From Prostheceraeus crozeri (taxonomy: Eukaryota; Platyhelminthes; Polycladida; Euryleptidae), in assembly GCA_907163375.1 (NCBI GenBank), contig CAJQUW010008996.1, positions 191,001 through 255,000 on the forward strand: a stretch of DNA of 64,000 bases, given 5' to 3'. The translations under genes were made by a program, and so were the position numbers. Each line of letters begins with the position of its first letter. Within the stretch, counting starts at the first letter, position 1. Below are positions 43,078 to 54,223 of this stretch, piece by piece. Under the pieces are notes generated by a model. The model saw only the letters and a list, made by a program, of their open reading frames with translations, was not told the origin of the DNA and did not search any database.

Positions 43078-45766
43078 TCAGTTCGCATCACCCAGTTGAT
43101 TGGCATATTGAGCCATGTAAGGGAAGAAGGACTTGGATCTCCGGTCAGTTCGGGAAAGACTCAAAAGGAATCTGTTTCCAAATCTCGACAACCTTGGAAC
43201 TCGGTTGTGAAGGTTGTGACCTTGAAGACACTTTATTCTGTGAAAAAGCCTTGAGCTGATCTGGTGCCTTCGGATAAAAAGAGAATCTCTACCACATGAG
43301 CAGCCGCGAGTGTTGTCATTGCCATAAAATATGTTGTAGATCAATCGATGGGCGCGATTATCCACTCTCTGTAGCTTGAGTGACAAGGACTTATTAATGC
43401 CGATAAAAACGGGACACGCGTATTCTAGGACTGAACGAATGAGATGGATGTACACATCATGAAGTACGTCCTTCGATAAAAATGTTTTTAGTCGTCTAAG
43501 AATATGAAATCGCTGGTTAGCAGCCTTAGAACACAAGTATCTCACGTTAGAGTTCCAGGTCAGCTTTTCATCTAGATAGAAACCAAGAACCTTGCATTCC
43601 GACACTTGCTTCACAGAAATAGTTTGTGGTAGAATGCAATCACGTCTAGAGATGATCATCGCACTAGATTTATTGCTGTTTAAGAGAAGCTTATTAGTAT
43701 CACACCACTGTCTGATATGATTCGTCTCAGAATCTATGAGTTCGTGAATTTCTGTGGCATTTTCGTGGGGGAAAGGAATCACAATATTTATGTCATCAAC
43801 ATACTTGATGGTAGTAGCTTGACTGTCAGACGCCAGAAGATCGCTGATAAATACGCAGAGAATTGGTGGGCCGAGGACGGATCCTTGGGTCACCCCTCTT
43901 CTCACTTCGATTTGGTTTGAGTGACTTCCATGGACCTTTATTCGCGCCGTTTTTCCAGAAAAGTAATTTTTCAGCCACAGAACAAAGCCAGTCGGGAAAT
44001 TTTTCTCGTGTAGGCGCTTCAGCACAATGTCATAGTCAACCATATCAAATGCCTTCGGTAGGTCGTAGCTAATCAAACCAACGGCAAAGTAGCACGTATT
44101 GTCGTAAATAGCAGTGAGATGGTCCATAAGATCAACTAATGCTGTAGTGGAAGAACTCTTCTTGCGAAAACCATGTTGAAAAGGCCCATACTCACTTTCG
44201 AATTTGCTTCTCAAGCTTGAAAACATAATCTTTCGAAAATTTTGGATGGAATACTAAGTAGGCAAATCATCCTCAGTTTTTGGAGATCGGGGGGATTGGT
44301 TTTTGGAATCGGAACAAGGGATCCTGCCTTCCAGACATCTGGGAAAATCCTTTTACTGATGGAGTTGGTGAAAATAGAAGCAAGGGGTTTCGCCAGAACG
44401 TCGGCCAGTGTGCGATAAATTTTGGAGGGCACCATGTCTGGACCGCTTGACTTGCCTATCTCGACTTTCGATAGGTGGTGATAGACAAGTTGTTCAGTTA
44501 CTTCCAATGCCCAGCCGTCGTCGACTAAAACAGATTCATTCATCGGTGGATCAATTTCATCTTTGGTGCTACCCGTGGGAGAGGCGACTTTCAGAACTTC
44601 AGACAGTTTGAAAAAGAAGTCAGAAACAGAGCCGCATTGCTTGACAAGTTGGCGAATTGGATCATGGCTACCTCGATTTTTCTCGCAGCTGACGAATTTC
44701 CAAATTCCGCTTTTTGAAGACTTGAGTTTTTCGGCCTAAGCTCGTTTCGCTTTGACTATTTCATCGTGAACTTTGACTTTCCGGTGGTTGTACTGATCCC
44801 ATTTTCTCTGGTGATATGCTTGCCATCTCTTATTAATCAAATGCTTCACTAGTGGTGTAATCCACTCCTTATCAGTGCTGCTCAAGACAATCGTTTTCAT
44901 AGGAATGTTTGAACTTATAAGAAATGAGAGCATTGAGTAGAAAGCCGAAGATTGTTCGTTGACATCGTCGATGTTCTCTATCACTGACCAGTCGACTGTA
45001 CACGCATCTACATAAAGATTGTGAAGATGTGACTTTCGCGTGTCATGTAAAATGTGATGGCTCGCCAAGTTAAGTTGACACGTTTCTGCTTGAGCAGGAG
45101 ATATGGTAATCATAACATGATCTGATCCTGCTAAAGGTGCATCAATCGCAACATGAGTCTCAGGATAAACTCTGGTGAGATCCCTTGACACAAGGATATG
45201 ATCAAGAACATTTCTGCCACGAGTGGGTACACTGATCAAGTCTTTCAAAGAGAGTTCACAACAAAGATCTTCAATTTTAAGTCTATTCATGTCACCAGTG
45301 ATCAGACGTGATGGTACGGATTTGTGATGAGAAAATCGTCCACTAATTGCGATAATATGTCGTTGATGGCTAACAGCTCATTGCTCAGAAGGCTAGGTGG
45401 TACGTAGATGCAGATAAGAAGTAGCCTCATGCTGGACACATTCAGGATAGTACATTCGAATTTATCTAGCATCGTGGGAGGGACAATATGCGTGCACGGA
45501 ATATTATGCTTAATGTAAACAGCTGTGCCACCTCCTCTCCGGTAGTCTCGGTCCGATCTATACACAAGGTATTCCTGAATATTGATGAGACACGAGTCGA
45601 CGGACGGATGAAGCCATGTCTCTGTGACGCAAATGATAGCCGGATTTTTGATCGTTGACACGACACGTAAGTTATCAATTTTGTGAAAAATTGAGCGCGC
45701 ATTCAAGAGAATGAGGGACGGGTAAGTAGTCTCTGATTTAAAAGCCTTTACCGAAAATGCGAGCAT
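43078..45766 (-). pseudogene. LINE ORF2: APE endonuclease and reverse transcriptase, broken
   Basis: The endonuclease (45766-44736) shows LILLNARSIFHKIDNLR, CVTETWLHPS, RRGGGTAVYIK, IYVPPS, ITGDMNRL and AGSDHVMI. The reverse transcriptase (44735-43078) shows KSSGPDMVPSKIY, VPIPKT, LLSIPSKIFERL, DLPKAFDMVD, GVTQGSVLGPPILCVF and the catalytic KYVDDINIVIP. The C-terminal segment RVDNRAHRLIYN is also typical. Breaks: a frame change near 45302, TAG at 44736-44738, and a frame change near 44222. It would have copied its own RNA into DNA at a nicked target. Confidence 0.93.
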
Positions 45767-46041
45767 CTTTGATATTCATCTCTGGTAACCGACACAATCT
45801 GTCCGTCTTTGATCGTGACCTTCTGACCTTGACTACGGAGTCGCTTCAGCTCTTCTCTGAACTCTTTCTCCTTCGACTGTTGAGCAATGGTTTTGTCAGG
45901 ATTTATACATACTGATCTGTATTGCTCTGTCTCACGCAGATTCTTGGAATTCTTAGGGAGTTTGGATCGTTTCATATCGTTTTTGCACTTGAATCGAAGA
46001 AGTCTGGGACGATTTGGAAGAATCTGACTCTCACAATTCAA
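45748..46041 (-). pseudogene. LINE ORF1 C-terminal end
   Basis: KRSKLPKNSKNLRETEQYRS, VCINPDKTIAQQSKEKEF and EELKRLRSQGQKVTIKDGQI match the end of the RNA-binding ORF1 protein in CR1/L2-type LINEs. No ATG in frame near the left edge; truncated. It overlaps the start of ORF2 by 19 bases in a different frame. Confidence 0.78.
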
Positions 46042-46187
46042 CTCTCACACTATTCTGCTGATCATCTCTTCGTCATGTCGACTTCTCTCTCCTACATAAT
46101 GTAGCAATAATATATGATTTTGTAAGACTTACTATGTCCACAGGTTGATAAGTTCCACGAAGCAGGTATAATTATTTTCCTGAAATT

Positions 46188-47679
46188 GGAAAAGTACTAC
46201 TTTTCCATGCGAGGATATCGATTCACACGAGAGAGCGCCAGCGATCGAGTGTGAATAGAAATCCGAGTATGGAAATAGTGCTTTTCCAATGAAGGAACGT
46301 ATTTTTTTCTATGCATATCTATGACATCATCATGGAAATGTATTGATTTGCAAAACCATAGACTTCCGTGTAGACTTCTCATTTTGTAATTTCAAATTGC
46401 TAAATCAACTTGTTGGTAGTATAGTTAGCAAACTGCAAAAGAAATGAAGCGTTCTGCTGCTGAAATTATTGATGATATTCATCATATGAAAAGTGTCAAA
46501 AAATACGATAAGAATTGGAAACAATTTCAGGAATATTCTAAGTTAAACAACGAAAAACCTAACGAAGAAAACTTTTTGCAGTATTTCGATTACTTGAAAA
46601 GGGAAAAGAAGTTGGCTTCAAGTACATTATGGTCTATTTATTCTATGTTGAATAATAAACTTCAACTATACCACAGAGGAAAACTCCAAGCTTACCCACG
46701 TTTGACTCTTCTATTAAAATCTTATGAGGCAGGTTATAAGCGAAAAACTGCTAGTGTGTTTTCTAAAGAGGACATATTCAACTTTCTGGAGAACGCGCCG
46801 AATGAGAAAGAATTCATACATATGAAGGCAGCTGTCACCATTATTTTGGAGGTTTAAGGTGCGCAGATCTCGCCAACTTAAACAGTGATGATTTTGAATT
46901 TAATGAATCTACAGGTATGTGGGTCATCTATTCCGTGAGCAAACAGAAAGGTGAGCAATTCAATAATAAATTCAATATTCCGCTGGAATATTGTGGCTTT
47001 TTGGAAAAGTATGACAACATGCTGGCAGACTGTGAAGCTTCTGAAGGAAGATTTATGAAATCATATCCCTTGCATAAAGATGGTCGATCGTATTATACCA
47101 AACAACCAATGGGAGTGCATCTATTAGCTAAAATAACTCAGAATGTTGCGACGTTTTTGAAACTGGAACAACCAACAACTTATACGGGGCATGCTATGAG
47201 GAGAACTTCAGCAAATATTCTTGCTGAACCTGGAGCATCTTCAACATCTTTGCAAAAACACTTCAACTGGAAAAACCAAAACACGGCATTAAAGTATGTG
47301 GACAATACAACTTCTCAGAAACTGAGCATTGCGAGCTTAATGAAAAAGCAACCGTCAAGTTCTTCGGGCATTCATATGCAGAATCAAACGTCCGAAAGGG
47401 CTGAACAGTCAAAAATTATCAATTTTTCCAATTGCTCTAACATTTTTTTCAACTTTTGATGCTAGAAAACATTCTAGTTAATGTGTTAATTGTTCGCTAA
47501 AATTATTTGCAATTAGAACTCTTTTATCATTATCTACTGATAATTTTATATAACATGCAATACACACATATTGTTGCTTGCTATTTTCTTAATTAATAAA
47601 AATTTAACAAAAAAGTAAAAGTTGTACGGAAAAGTAAAACTTTTCCATAGATATATTGTAAGGAAAAGAGAGCTTTTTA
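46188..47679 (+). mobile_element. Tyrosine-recombinase (Crypton-like) element with palindromic flanks
   Basis: The palindrome GGAAAAGTACTACTTTTCC at 46188-46206 and GGAAAAGTAAAACTTTTCC at 47628-47646 lie on either side of the recombinase gene. Weaker versions lie at about 46270-46287 (GGAAATAGTGCTTTTCC) and 47661-47679 (GGAAAAGAGAGCTTTTT). Exact boundaries are inferred. Confidence 0.65.
46444..47459 (+). pseudogene. Tyrosine recombinase (Crypton-like), one frame change
   Basis: Starts at ATG 46444. Residues 1-95 form the core-binding domain (YDKNWKQFQEYSKL, LQYFDYLKRE, STLWSIYSMLNN). The catalytic domain begins after KEDIFNFLENAPNEKEFIHM. Arm I (GGLRCADLANL, catalytic Arg) straddles a one-base frame change near 46848, where the first frame ends at 46857. 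A Lys in SVSKQKG, the HxxR box TGHAMRRTSA, a Trp in FNWKN and the Tyr in TALKYVDN follow in order. All catalytic residues of the family are present. It would catalyse strand exchange between short core sites. The C-terminal tail is Ser/Asn-rich. Confidence 0.88.
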
Positions 47680-47715
47680 CTATATGCATAGAAAAATAAT
47701 GACCTCAAATCTGTG

Positions 47716-47840
47716 CATTATCTATTACTTGTATCATGGATTTTTAGGGCAGTAATATCAGACATAGACGAGGCTGCGTTAGCAGTCGAGACTGTCCGAT
47801 ATTTCTGCCCGCAAATCCATGATATACGTAATAGATAATG
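47716..47840. repeat. 125-bp foldback, about 47-bp arms
   Basis: CATTATCTATTAC opens the left arm and GTAATAGATAATG closes the right arm; GTATCATGGATTT pairs with AAATCCATGATAT, and GGGCAG with CTGCCC. The loop of about 28 bases has a small stem of its own. Confidence 0.85.
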
Positions 47841-47955
47841 GACTAGCACCTCCACTAGATGCGGCATATCAAACCCGCTATACATCATTAATTTGTAATG
47901 GTTACACACCATAAAAGCCCGAAGTAGAAATTGTATCATGAGCATCATTTACTTG

Positions 47956-48264
47956 ATCGTGAGGAGAATCTTGCAGCTTTTCGACTAGAGGAGCGTTTGG
48001 AAGCACTCTTGTTACAATCTATAATCAAATTCTTCATGAAACGTTCAACCCATTAAACACGGTGACATATCGATCAGATCACTTTGAACTTTAACAAGAG
48101 CAACGCAGTCGAAATGTTGCTTCAACTGTAAATATTTTGCTAAATCGTGAAGACAAATGCATTAACTTTCACACACTAAGATGGCATCTGTTGTGAGCAT
48201 TTGCTGACTGGCAGACGTCTGTCTCCATAGAAGATGCTTCGAAATGAAGTTGAAGTTTGTAACT
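47956..48264 (-). repeat. 300-bp inverted repeat, right arm
   Basis: Inverted partner of 42164-42462. It has about 13 extra bases (GGAGCGTTTGGAAG region) relative to the left arm. Confidence 0.92.
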
Positions 48265-48352
48265 ACTCAAAACCTTCCGACATAAATCCCGAAGCTATCA
48301 TGAAATTTTTATCCAGTAAGCTGACTGTTGTCAATTAATTATTTTTGCTATA

Positions 48353-48636
48353 CACCCTAAACTCTAGGGCACGAAATTTCGCTTGAATCAGGCACGAAAT
48401 TTAGGCATCAATTCTAACCAACACAAGGGACGAGTAGGTACGAAGTTCATAGTACTGTGTTCGTGCCCATCGATTTTTCCTTCGATTTCATTGGATAAAC
48501 AAACATTTGGTTTGGTGCCTATTAGTGCCTAGTGGCGCGTACTGGTGCCTCGAGGCATTCAAAAGGCACTAACTAGGTGTTAACTGGCACGAAATTTCGG
48601 CTTCGTGCCTAAGTTTGTGCCCTGCAGTTTACAGTG
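48353..48636. mobile_element. Small CACTG-type element (284 bp)
   Basis: TA lies on both sides (48351-48352, 48637-48638). Ends: CACCCTAAACTCTAGGGCAC against the complement of GTGCCCTGCAGTTTACAGTG. GCACGAAATTT is repeated beneath the ends. Terminal CACTG points to the CMC/EnSpm superfamily. Confidence 0.7.
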
Positions 48637-48861
48637 TAGTAGTAATCAAGTGAACGACTTGTTAAGTGCCCGTCCAACTTTCATCGCAAGAACCGAGAAA
48701 ATCAATACTGAGAAACCGAAAACTGCAATGCGGAAATGCTGCAGAACAGTAACAAGGAATCACTGAAACACAGAAGAACAGGGATTCTGATAGTTATCAA
48801 CTACATCTGATTGACAAGTGATGGTCATCCAAAGACCCTCCATTAATTTTATTCTTTACGT

Positions 48862-49375
48862 CAGTGTCTCTCAACCTTTTTCATGTCGAGGTACCCTTGT
48901 TCGTAATGTATTTTCGGCGGCTGTACTCGTGAAAAATTCAAAGACTTGCTTAAATTAATATAGTACAAATGAATCATCTGCAATCCTATTGGGCCCATGA
49001 ATGCTAAAATGCGTATTACTTACACTTGCTTGCATCTGTTCAACAAGAGCGTATATATTGTGCATGATTAGTAAATACATGTTAAGTATATTCTTGCACA
49101 AATTCCTCTGCAAGTAACGACAATCTACATGTAAATGTATATTATCCATGTACTGTACAAATCACATGCTTTTTGAAAACACATTCATATACTTTATATC
49201 AACTGACATAATGTTAGGACCTGAACTAGTTTATTATATGTACACCGGGTACCACTATTCTATTTATTCTACCACAGTGGCGTAAATAGGTGTAACTTAT
49301 AAACACGCTAATGGCTGATATATTGTTTATCGGCACCACTATATTTTTCTGTGCAACCCCGTTTGAGAATCACTG
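48862..49375. mobile_element. hAT-like non-autonomous element (514 bp)
   Basis: CAGTGTCTCTCAACCTTTTT at the left and GTTTGAGAATCACTG at the right resemble the CAGTGGTTCTCAAAC ends of many hAT elements. No matching 8-bp duplication was found, so it is old or misbounded. Confidence 0.6.
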
Positions 49376-50286
49376 GTCTATGGAGTTGTCGCAAGCTAGG
49401 CTTCCTCGAGACCAATAATCCGGGAGCTAATTACACTTTCTTCCTAAATTCGCGCACAAAGGGCTTAATAGCATGGATTTGTAGATCTTGAAACGCTGAA
49501 TACAAAAATCAAATCAAAAGTGTCACAGCCAGTTGCTTTCGGTTATAGGTAAGGTTAAAGGATTCCATTGGAATCCAATGGTAAAATTCAAGAAATATCT
49601 ATGGATTGTGACACACTTGGCAATTTTTGTATTGAAATGAACATACTCACAATACAAAGTTTTGAATTTGAAATAATCTGCTTGTTATGTATGCATGTTT
49701 GAAATTTGAAATTCAAATTGTAAAAAATATACTTTTAGTTCTGCATCTAATCAGCAATTATTGAAATTTTTCAGAATCATATTGCTTTTAGTCTCACTGT
49801 CTCGATAATAGTTCACCTAATTGGGTTGTTTTCTCACCTGCAGAAACTAAATGGCATAATGTGCGATTTTGGTGCTATTTCAGTTGAACTAAAAGCTCAA
49901 GTTATTTGACTTTTGACTTCATCTAATACATGGATGTAATCTCAGCGCGATTAATGATCATCAATGTATGAATTAATCACCTTGATCAGATCTTTCAAGT
50001 AGTGTATGGTTCATTAAGTTCCATTTCAAATGTTTTGTTGTCATTTTCCTTTTCAAATAGTGATCTAATGGAAATTTGTTGAATATTGGCGTTCTTGAGC
50101 CATCACCTTCACCTCAACCCTGGGATGACCATAAGAATAAAAATAATGCTGTTTATCTGAATCCTTTTTCAATGCCCATACGATTGATGTGTGGTTTGAC
50201 AAAATTGGTATATAGCCTATAGCGTGGGAGATCAGCAGTCCCCCCAGAAGGGCGTTTTAAGAAGAATACCCCCAGTGGGACAGTTG
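49376..50286. other. Unassigned AT-rich DNA
   Basis: No gene or paired repeat seen. Confidence 0.45.
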
Positions 50287-50290
50287 TTAA

Positions 50291-51849
50291 CACTAGGATG
50301 CCGAAAAATCGATTTACCTTCAACGCCGACAGTCTGTCAAAATGACACACAACTACCAAAGTGGTTAATATTGTTTATGCAGCCTCTTTTAGACATTCAC
50401 ATGGCTTGAGTAACATTTTCCATTGAATTTCACGCGATTTTTCACAGAGCATGTTAATCTTAACTTAATTTACAATGCTTGAGGTAGGCCTACCTCCCAA
50501 CATTGGCCTGATCTGTAGGCTCAAGTCTGCATTTCATTACTCCGAAAGAGTCCAGGCACCTATGCTAGGCGTGTGTTCCGATCAGCTTTGCAATGCTTGT
50601 ATGTGCATTTCATGGTGCACTTTATTATTGTTTCGATAGCTGATGTACTTAGATGCTCCCGCGATCCGCTGAATCATATCTAGGCCTACTACAACAAGCA
50701 GCTTCTCTGACTCAGCACTTCCCAGAGACAGCCTGGGTTCAATCTCGCTTTCACACAATGTCGGGTTGATATCGATTTGTTTGACATGGCATAGACATAG
50801 ACTTGATTCGATGTCGAGAACTCTGTCATCGGTGTTGCAGTGTGAAAACCTCGTCATACATCGCAATGCCGCGAAGACGCCTGACTGCTGAGAATGCGCT
50901 GCGACGATTACAACTGATGTGCCTCCGCGCCTGTGACAGCTGCACCTGGATCGTCGGATCGGAAGAAGTCAGCTGATCCTTCACCTCAAAACATGATGAA
51001 GCGGCGACATTGTCAGGTTGGTGGCGACTGTAAAAACGTTACGAAGAAGTCGTGCGAGTCATGCCAGAAAATGTGCTGTGGAAAGTGCACTGCTCTTGAA
51101 AAGTACACTTGCAATAACTGTGTATGAGTTTGCTCATTTTCTGCGTTGATTTGATGCGATCATAATGCAATTGTGTTACATTTTCATCTGGAAAAGTAGC
51201 CTACCGCACTGTAATACACTTACAGCAGCTTACACTTTTAGTGTCTGGGTTTGTTCATTTTTATGCGTTGATTTTATGTGATCAAACTGTACATGTAGCC
51301 TACATGTAGGTATATGTTTGGCAGTTGTGTAACATTTTATATGCCTTGTCCTTGTAACTGGTTTTCCTGGGCGTAATAGAGTACTTATACACTGGCATTG
51401 TGTTTTCCTCTCATTTGCTAGTCGTGGTGATTGCTGGGAAAATAGCTTTGATTGAGTAGGACTATAGGATACAGGTCTACATACGATTTGTCCTATTTCA
51501 ACGTAATATTGCAAATAGACAATATAAATAGATGTGCAAGGAGCATTATAGAAAGCTTATAGGACTACATTTGATATGGAATATAAGTGGTTAGGGTTAT
51601 ATCCTCTACTTAGCATTCTTTAAAAAATCCATCGCTATGTGTCATTTTGACACAATCTCGGCTTTCTAGGTAAATCGTTTTTTACACAAAAAAATATAAC
51701 ACCTAGAGCAAAGAGAAGAAATGAAAAATGATCTTTGCCTAAAATTAATAAAACAAAATAAGTTTGGTGCGAAAATAACTGAAACTATATAATCCGCAGC
51801 AATTTTACATCACAAATGTGTCATTTTGACACATCTCGGCATTCTAGTG
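50291..51849 (+). mobile_element. Non-autonomous piggyBac element
   Basis: TTAA at 50287-50290 and 51850-51853. CACTAGGATGCCGA at the left matches the complement of TCGGCATTCTAGTG at the right with one difference. TGTCAAAATGACACA-type palindromes lie beneath both ends (about 50336, 51638, 51820). Confidence 0.92.
50981..51127 (+). pseudogene. Zinc-binding C-terminus of a piggyBac transposase
   Basis: The frame gives KRRHCQVGGDCKNVTKKSC, ESCQKMCCGKCTALEKYTC and a final C-x2-C, then TGA. This Cys-rich tail ends many piggyBac transposases and binds DNA ends. The catalytic core is missing from this 1.56-kb element. One expected Cys (HCQVCG in relatives) is Gly here. Confidence 0.82.
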
Positions 51850-51853
51850 TTAA

Positions 51854-52852
51854 CAAACATTTTTGACAAATGACATAATATTTAGTAAATTATTGAAAAT
51901 TGCAATGGCAATTATTCAGCTACTTCACTGAGTCTGCAATTAAATGCGAATCAAGACGTGTCCTGTAGATGAAGATATACCAGAGATTATTTCCAAAATG
52001 TAGGCATAATCGAAATACGGCAGAATTCCTCTGAATGTCCAAAACACAAATTACTGACTTGAAGCGTCGCTAAAAGTTTTATAAATTCGCAAGTTTGAGA
52101 CTGCAGATATCACAACATAGTGATGCCGGCGAGTTTGCTGATTGATATGCGTATAGCCACACATCACGATGCCGTGGGAGTCGACTAGCAAATAAATGAC
52201 GCCTGCTTGATAAACACTACCGGCTCGCATCTTCTTTGTCATGTGACTCATGGAATGAAGGTCGGTTCAGCAGGCGAGCGACGGGGAAACTATTTCAAAT
52301 AGTGAATCGGTGTGCGCAGACGAGTCTTACGTAATTGTAGGACCAACAGGCATCTGAACAGCATTGTGACTTCCCATATGTTCCAGCTAGGATAACATTT
52401 AAGATAAGTTTCTGAATGGATAAAGAAGATGCAAGAAAATGAATAAATGAATTACGAGAGAGTGAGTGAGTGAGTGAGTGAGTGAGAGAGAAGAGAAGCG
52501 AAGAAGGAATATGTCTGCGCCTCGTGCACTGTGCCGCCTATCAAAAACGAATAATTAAGAGACAGAGTAGACTGAACTAAATATTCCTTTTGCAGGTTTA
52601 TAGATCACATGACCGAAATTAATTTCCAAATTTTCTATCTATTAATGAATCATATGTCTTATCTTGCAGACATCTTTTCATAATGCTGTTTTACATGGAA
52701 TAGCATGTAATTTTACGTGACCCAAAAGTTGCACGGTAAAGTTGCATTGCCGAGTCTGTCAAATTGCAGAACATTTTACAGTGTAAGAAGTGGCACATAA
52801 CTAAGGAAGCATGTGAATGATGTGTGTTGAGCTGGAGCACCATCTAGTGTAA
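51854..52852. other. Unassigned, with a GAGT microsatellite
   Basis: (GAGT)n at about 52457-52486. An end-like word TTTTACAGTGTAA near 52775 resembles the CACTG-type termini elsewhere in the window, but no partner was found. Confidence 0.45.
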
Positions 52853-53082
52853 TCAGGGCACACCCTGAACATGCCCTACTCTGCCCTGAAATTATATTGC
52901 CCTAAGGTTACCCAAATCTTGTCCTGATATCGAATTTTGAGAAAACTTGCTCGTTATTGATTTTCTCAGGGAAATTATCAAAAATCTTGTCATTTAACAA
53001 GACAAAGAGCCTATTTTGAAAATTTATTGTTGCCCTAGTTTTGCCCGAGTGCCCTAAAGGGCTCCGTCAGGGAGGACCCTGA
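52853..53082. mobile_element. Possible 230-bp inverted-repeat element
   Basis: TCAGGGCACACCCTGA at the left against the complement of the right end, TCAGGGTCCTCCCTGA; GCCCT/AGGGC words recur inside. No clear target duplication. Confidence 0.45.
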
Positions 53083-53493
53083 CATCATTTATCGCCGGGT
53101 ATCAATATCTGCCATCTTAATGTAAATAGGCTGAAAAAGTATTATTTCTATTTAAGTCACATTTTGTCAACTTTTGAGAACAACTTTTGAGTCAACTATT
53201 TAAGTCACATGCGTGTATACGGCTCATCCGCATTTTTATGGCTGAATTCTCTTCATCTAAAAGCATAGGTGAATTGTTGAGTGCTTTATATTCTTTTGAT
53301 ACTAAGGAATAATAAGATGACAATTCGAATTCGCAATAATCAGTGCTCTGCGGCCCACTGTCAAGCAGGCCGAACCAAAGTGTCACATCCATGTATTCTA
53401 GCCATCCATGAGCTATAGTCTCCAATTTACCTCAAGCAAGAGTATGCAGCATATGTAGCTAGAGTACTGCATGTGTATGCAGTAGGTATGTAG
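53083..53493. other. Unassigned
   Basis: A minus-strand open stretch at 53192-53425 has no recognisable features. Confidence 0.4.
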
Positions 53494-54220
53494 CATGCCC
53501 TCACGAAAATTCCTCATGATTTTTATGAGATTTTCATCATATATTTCTCATGAAATTTCATGCGGATTTGGAACGTTTTCGCATGAAAAATCTCATTAAA
53601 TTTCATGAGTTTCTCATGAAAATCTCATTAATAAATTAACAGTTGGTTTTCATACTTCTGAATTTATTTTGCTGGTATTTGGTTATTGAGGCTTTCTTAG
53701 CCTAGCCACCTTGCTCTAGAGCATTCCCATGTCATGTCCACATTACTTCTTCAGTATTCGCAATTATAATCAATTATCATGGCACGGTACTGAACTGTGA
53801 TTGTATATCTGTCTATTTTCAACATCTTGCATAGAAATGATAATTGTAAAGTCATATTATTTATGCATAATTTTGAAAATGCTGTTGCATATCGCTATGA
53901 TATATTCTGTATTTTTGCTTTTTATCTTTTATAGACTAAACTTGGAGAATTTTATCGATTGAATTAGCCTTCTTGTGGCGCTTTCATTTCGCGGCTAGCA
54001 TGCATACCCTACTACTTATAAACTTATTTTCACAGAAACCTCATGAATGTTCTCATTATCACTCATTATGTTCTCATCAAAGCATCATGAGTACAACATT
54101 AGTTAAATATTTTCTTATGAGAATATCATGAGACTCATCATAATCTCATGAGCTCTCATAACAATCTCATGAATCCGCATTAAATATCATGAGTTCTCAT
54201 GAAAAATTTTCGCGAGAATG
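53494..54220. mobile_element. TCATGA-rich non-autonomous element (727 bp)
   Basis: TAG lies on both sides (53491-53493, 54221-54223). Ends CATGCCCTCACGAAAATT and the complement of AATTTTCGCGAGAATG. Both end regions are packed with CTCATGA/TCATGAG words, over a dozen in all. A 3-bp duplication fits Harbinger or CMC types. Confidence 0.68.
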
Positions 54221-54223
54221 TAG

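Larger units (their letters stand above)
42885..46075 (-). mobile_element. CR1/L2-type LINE, 5'-truncated
   Basis: Runs from a partial ORF1 to a TTATTATTATT tail at 42885-42900. The 5' boundary is uncertain (46041-46187). Confidence 0.8.
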
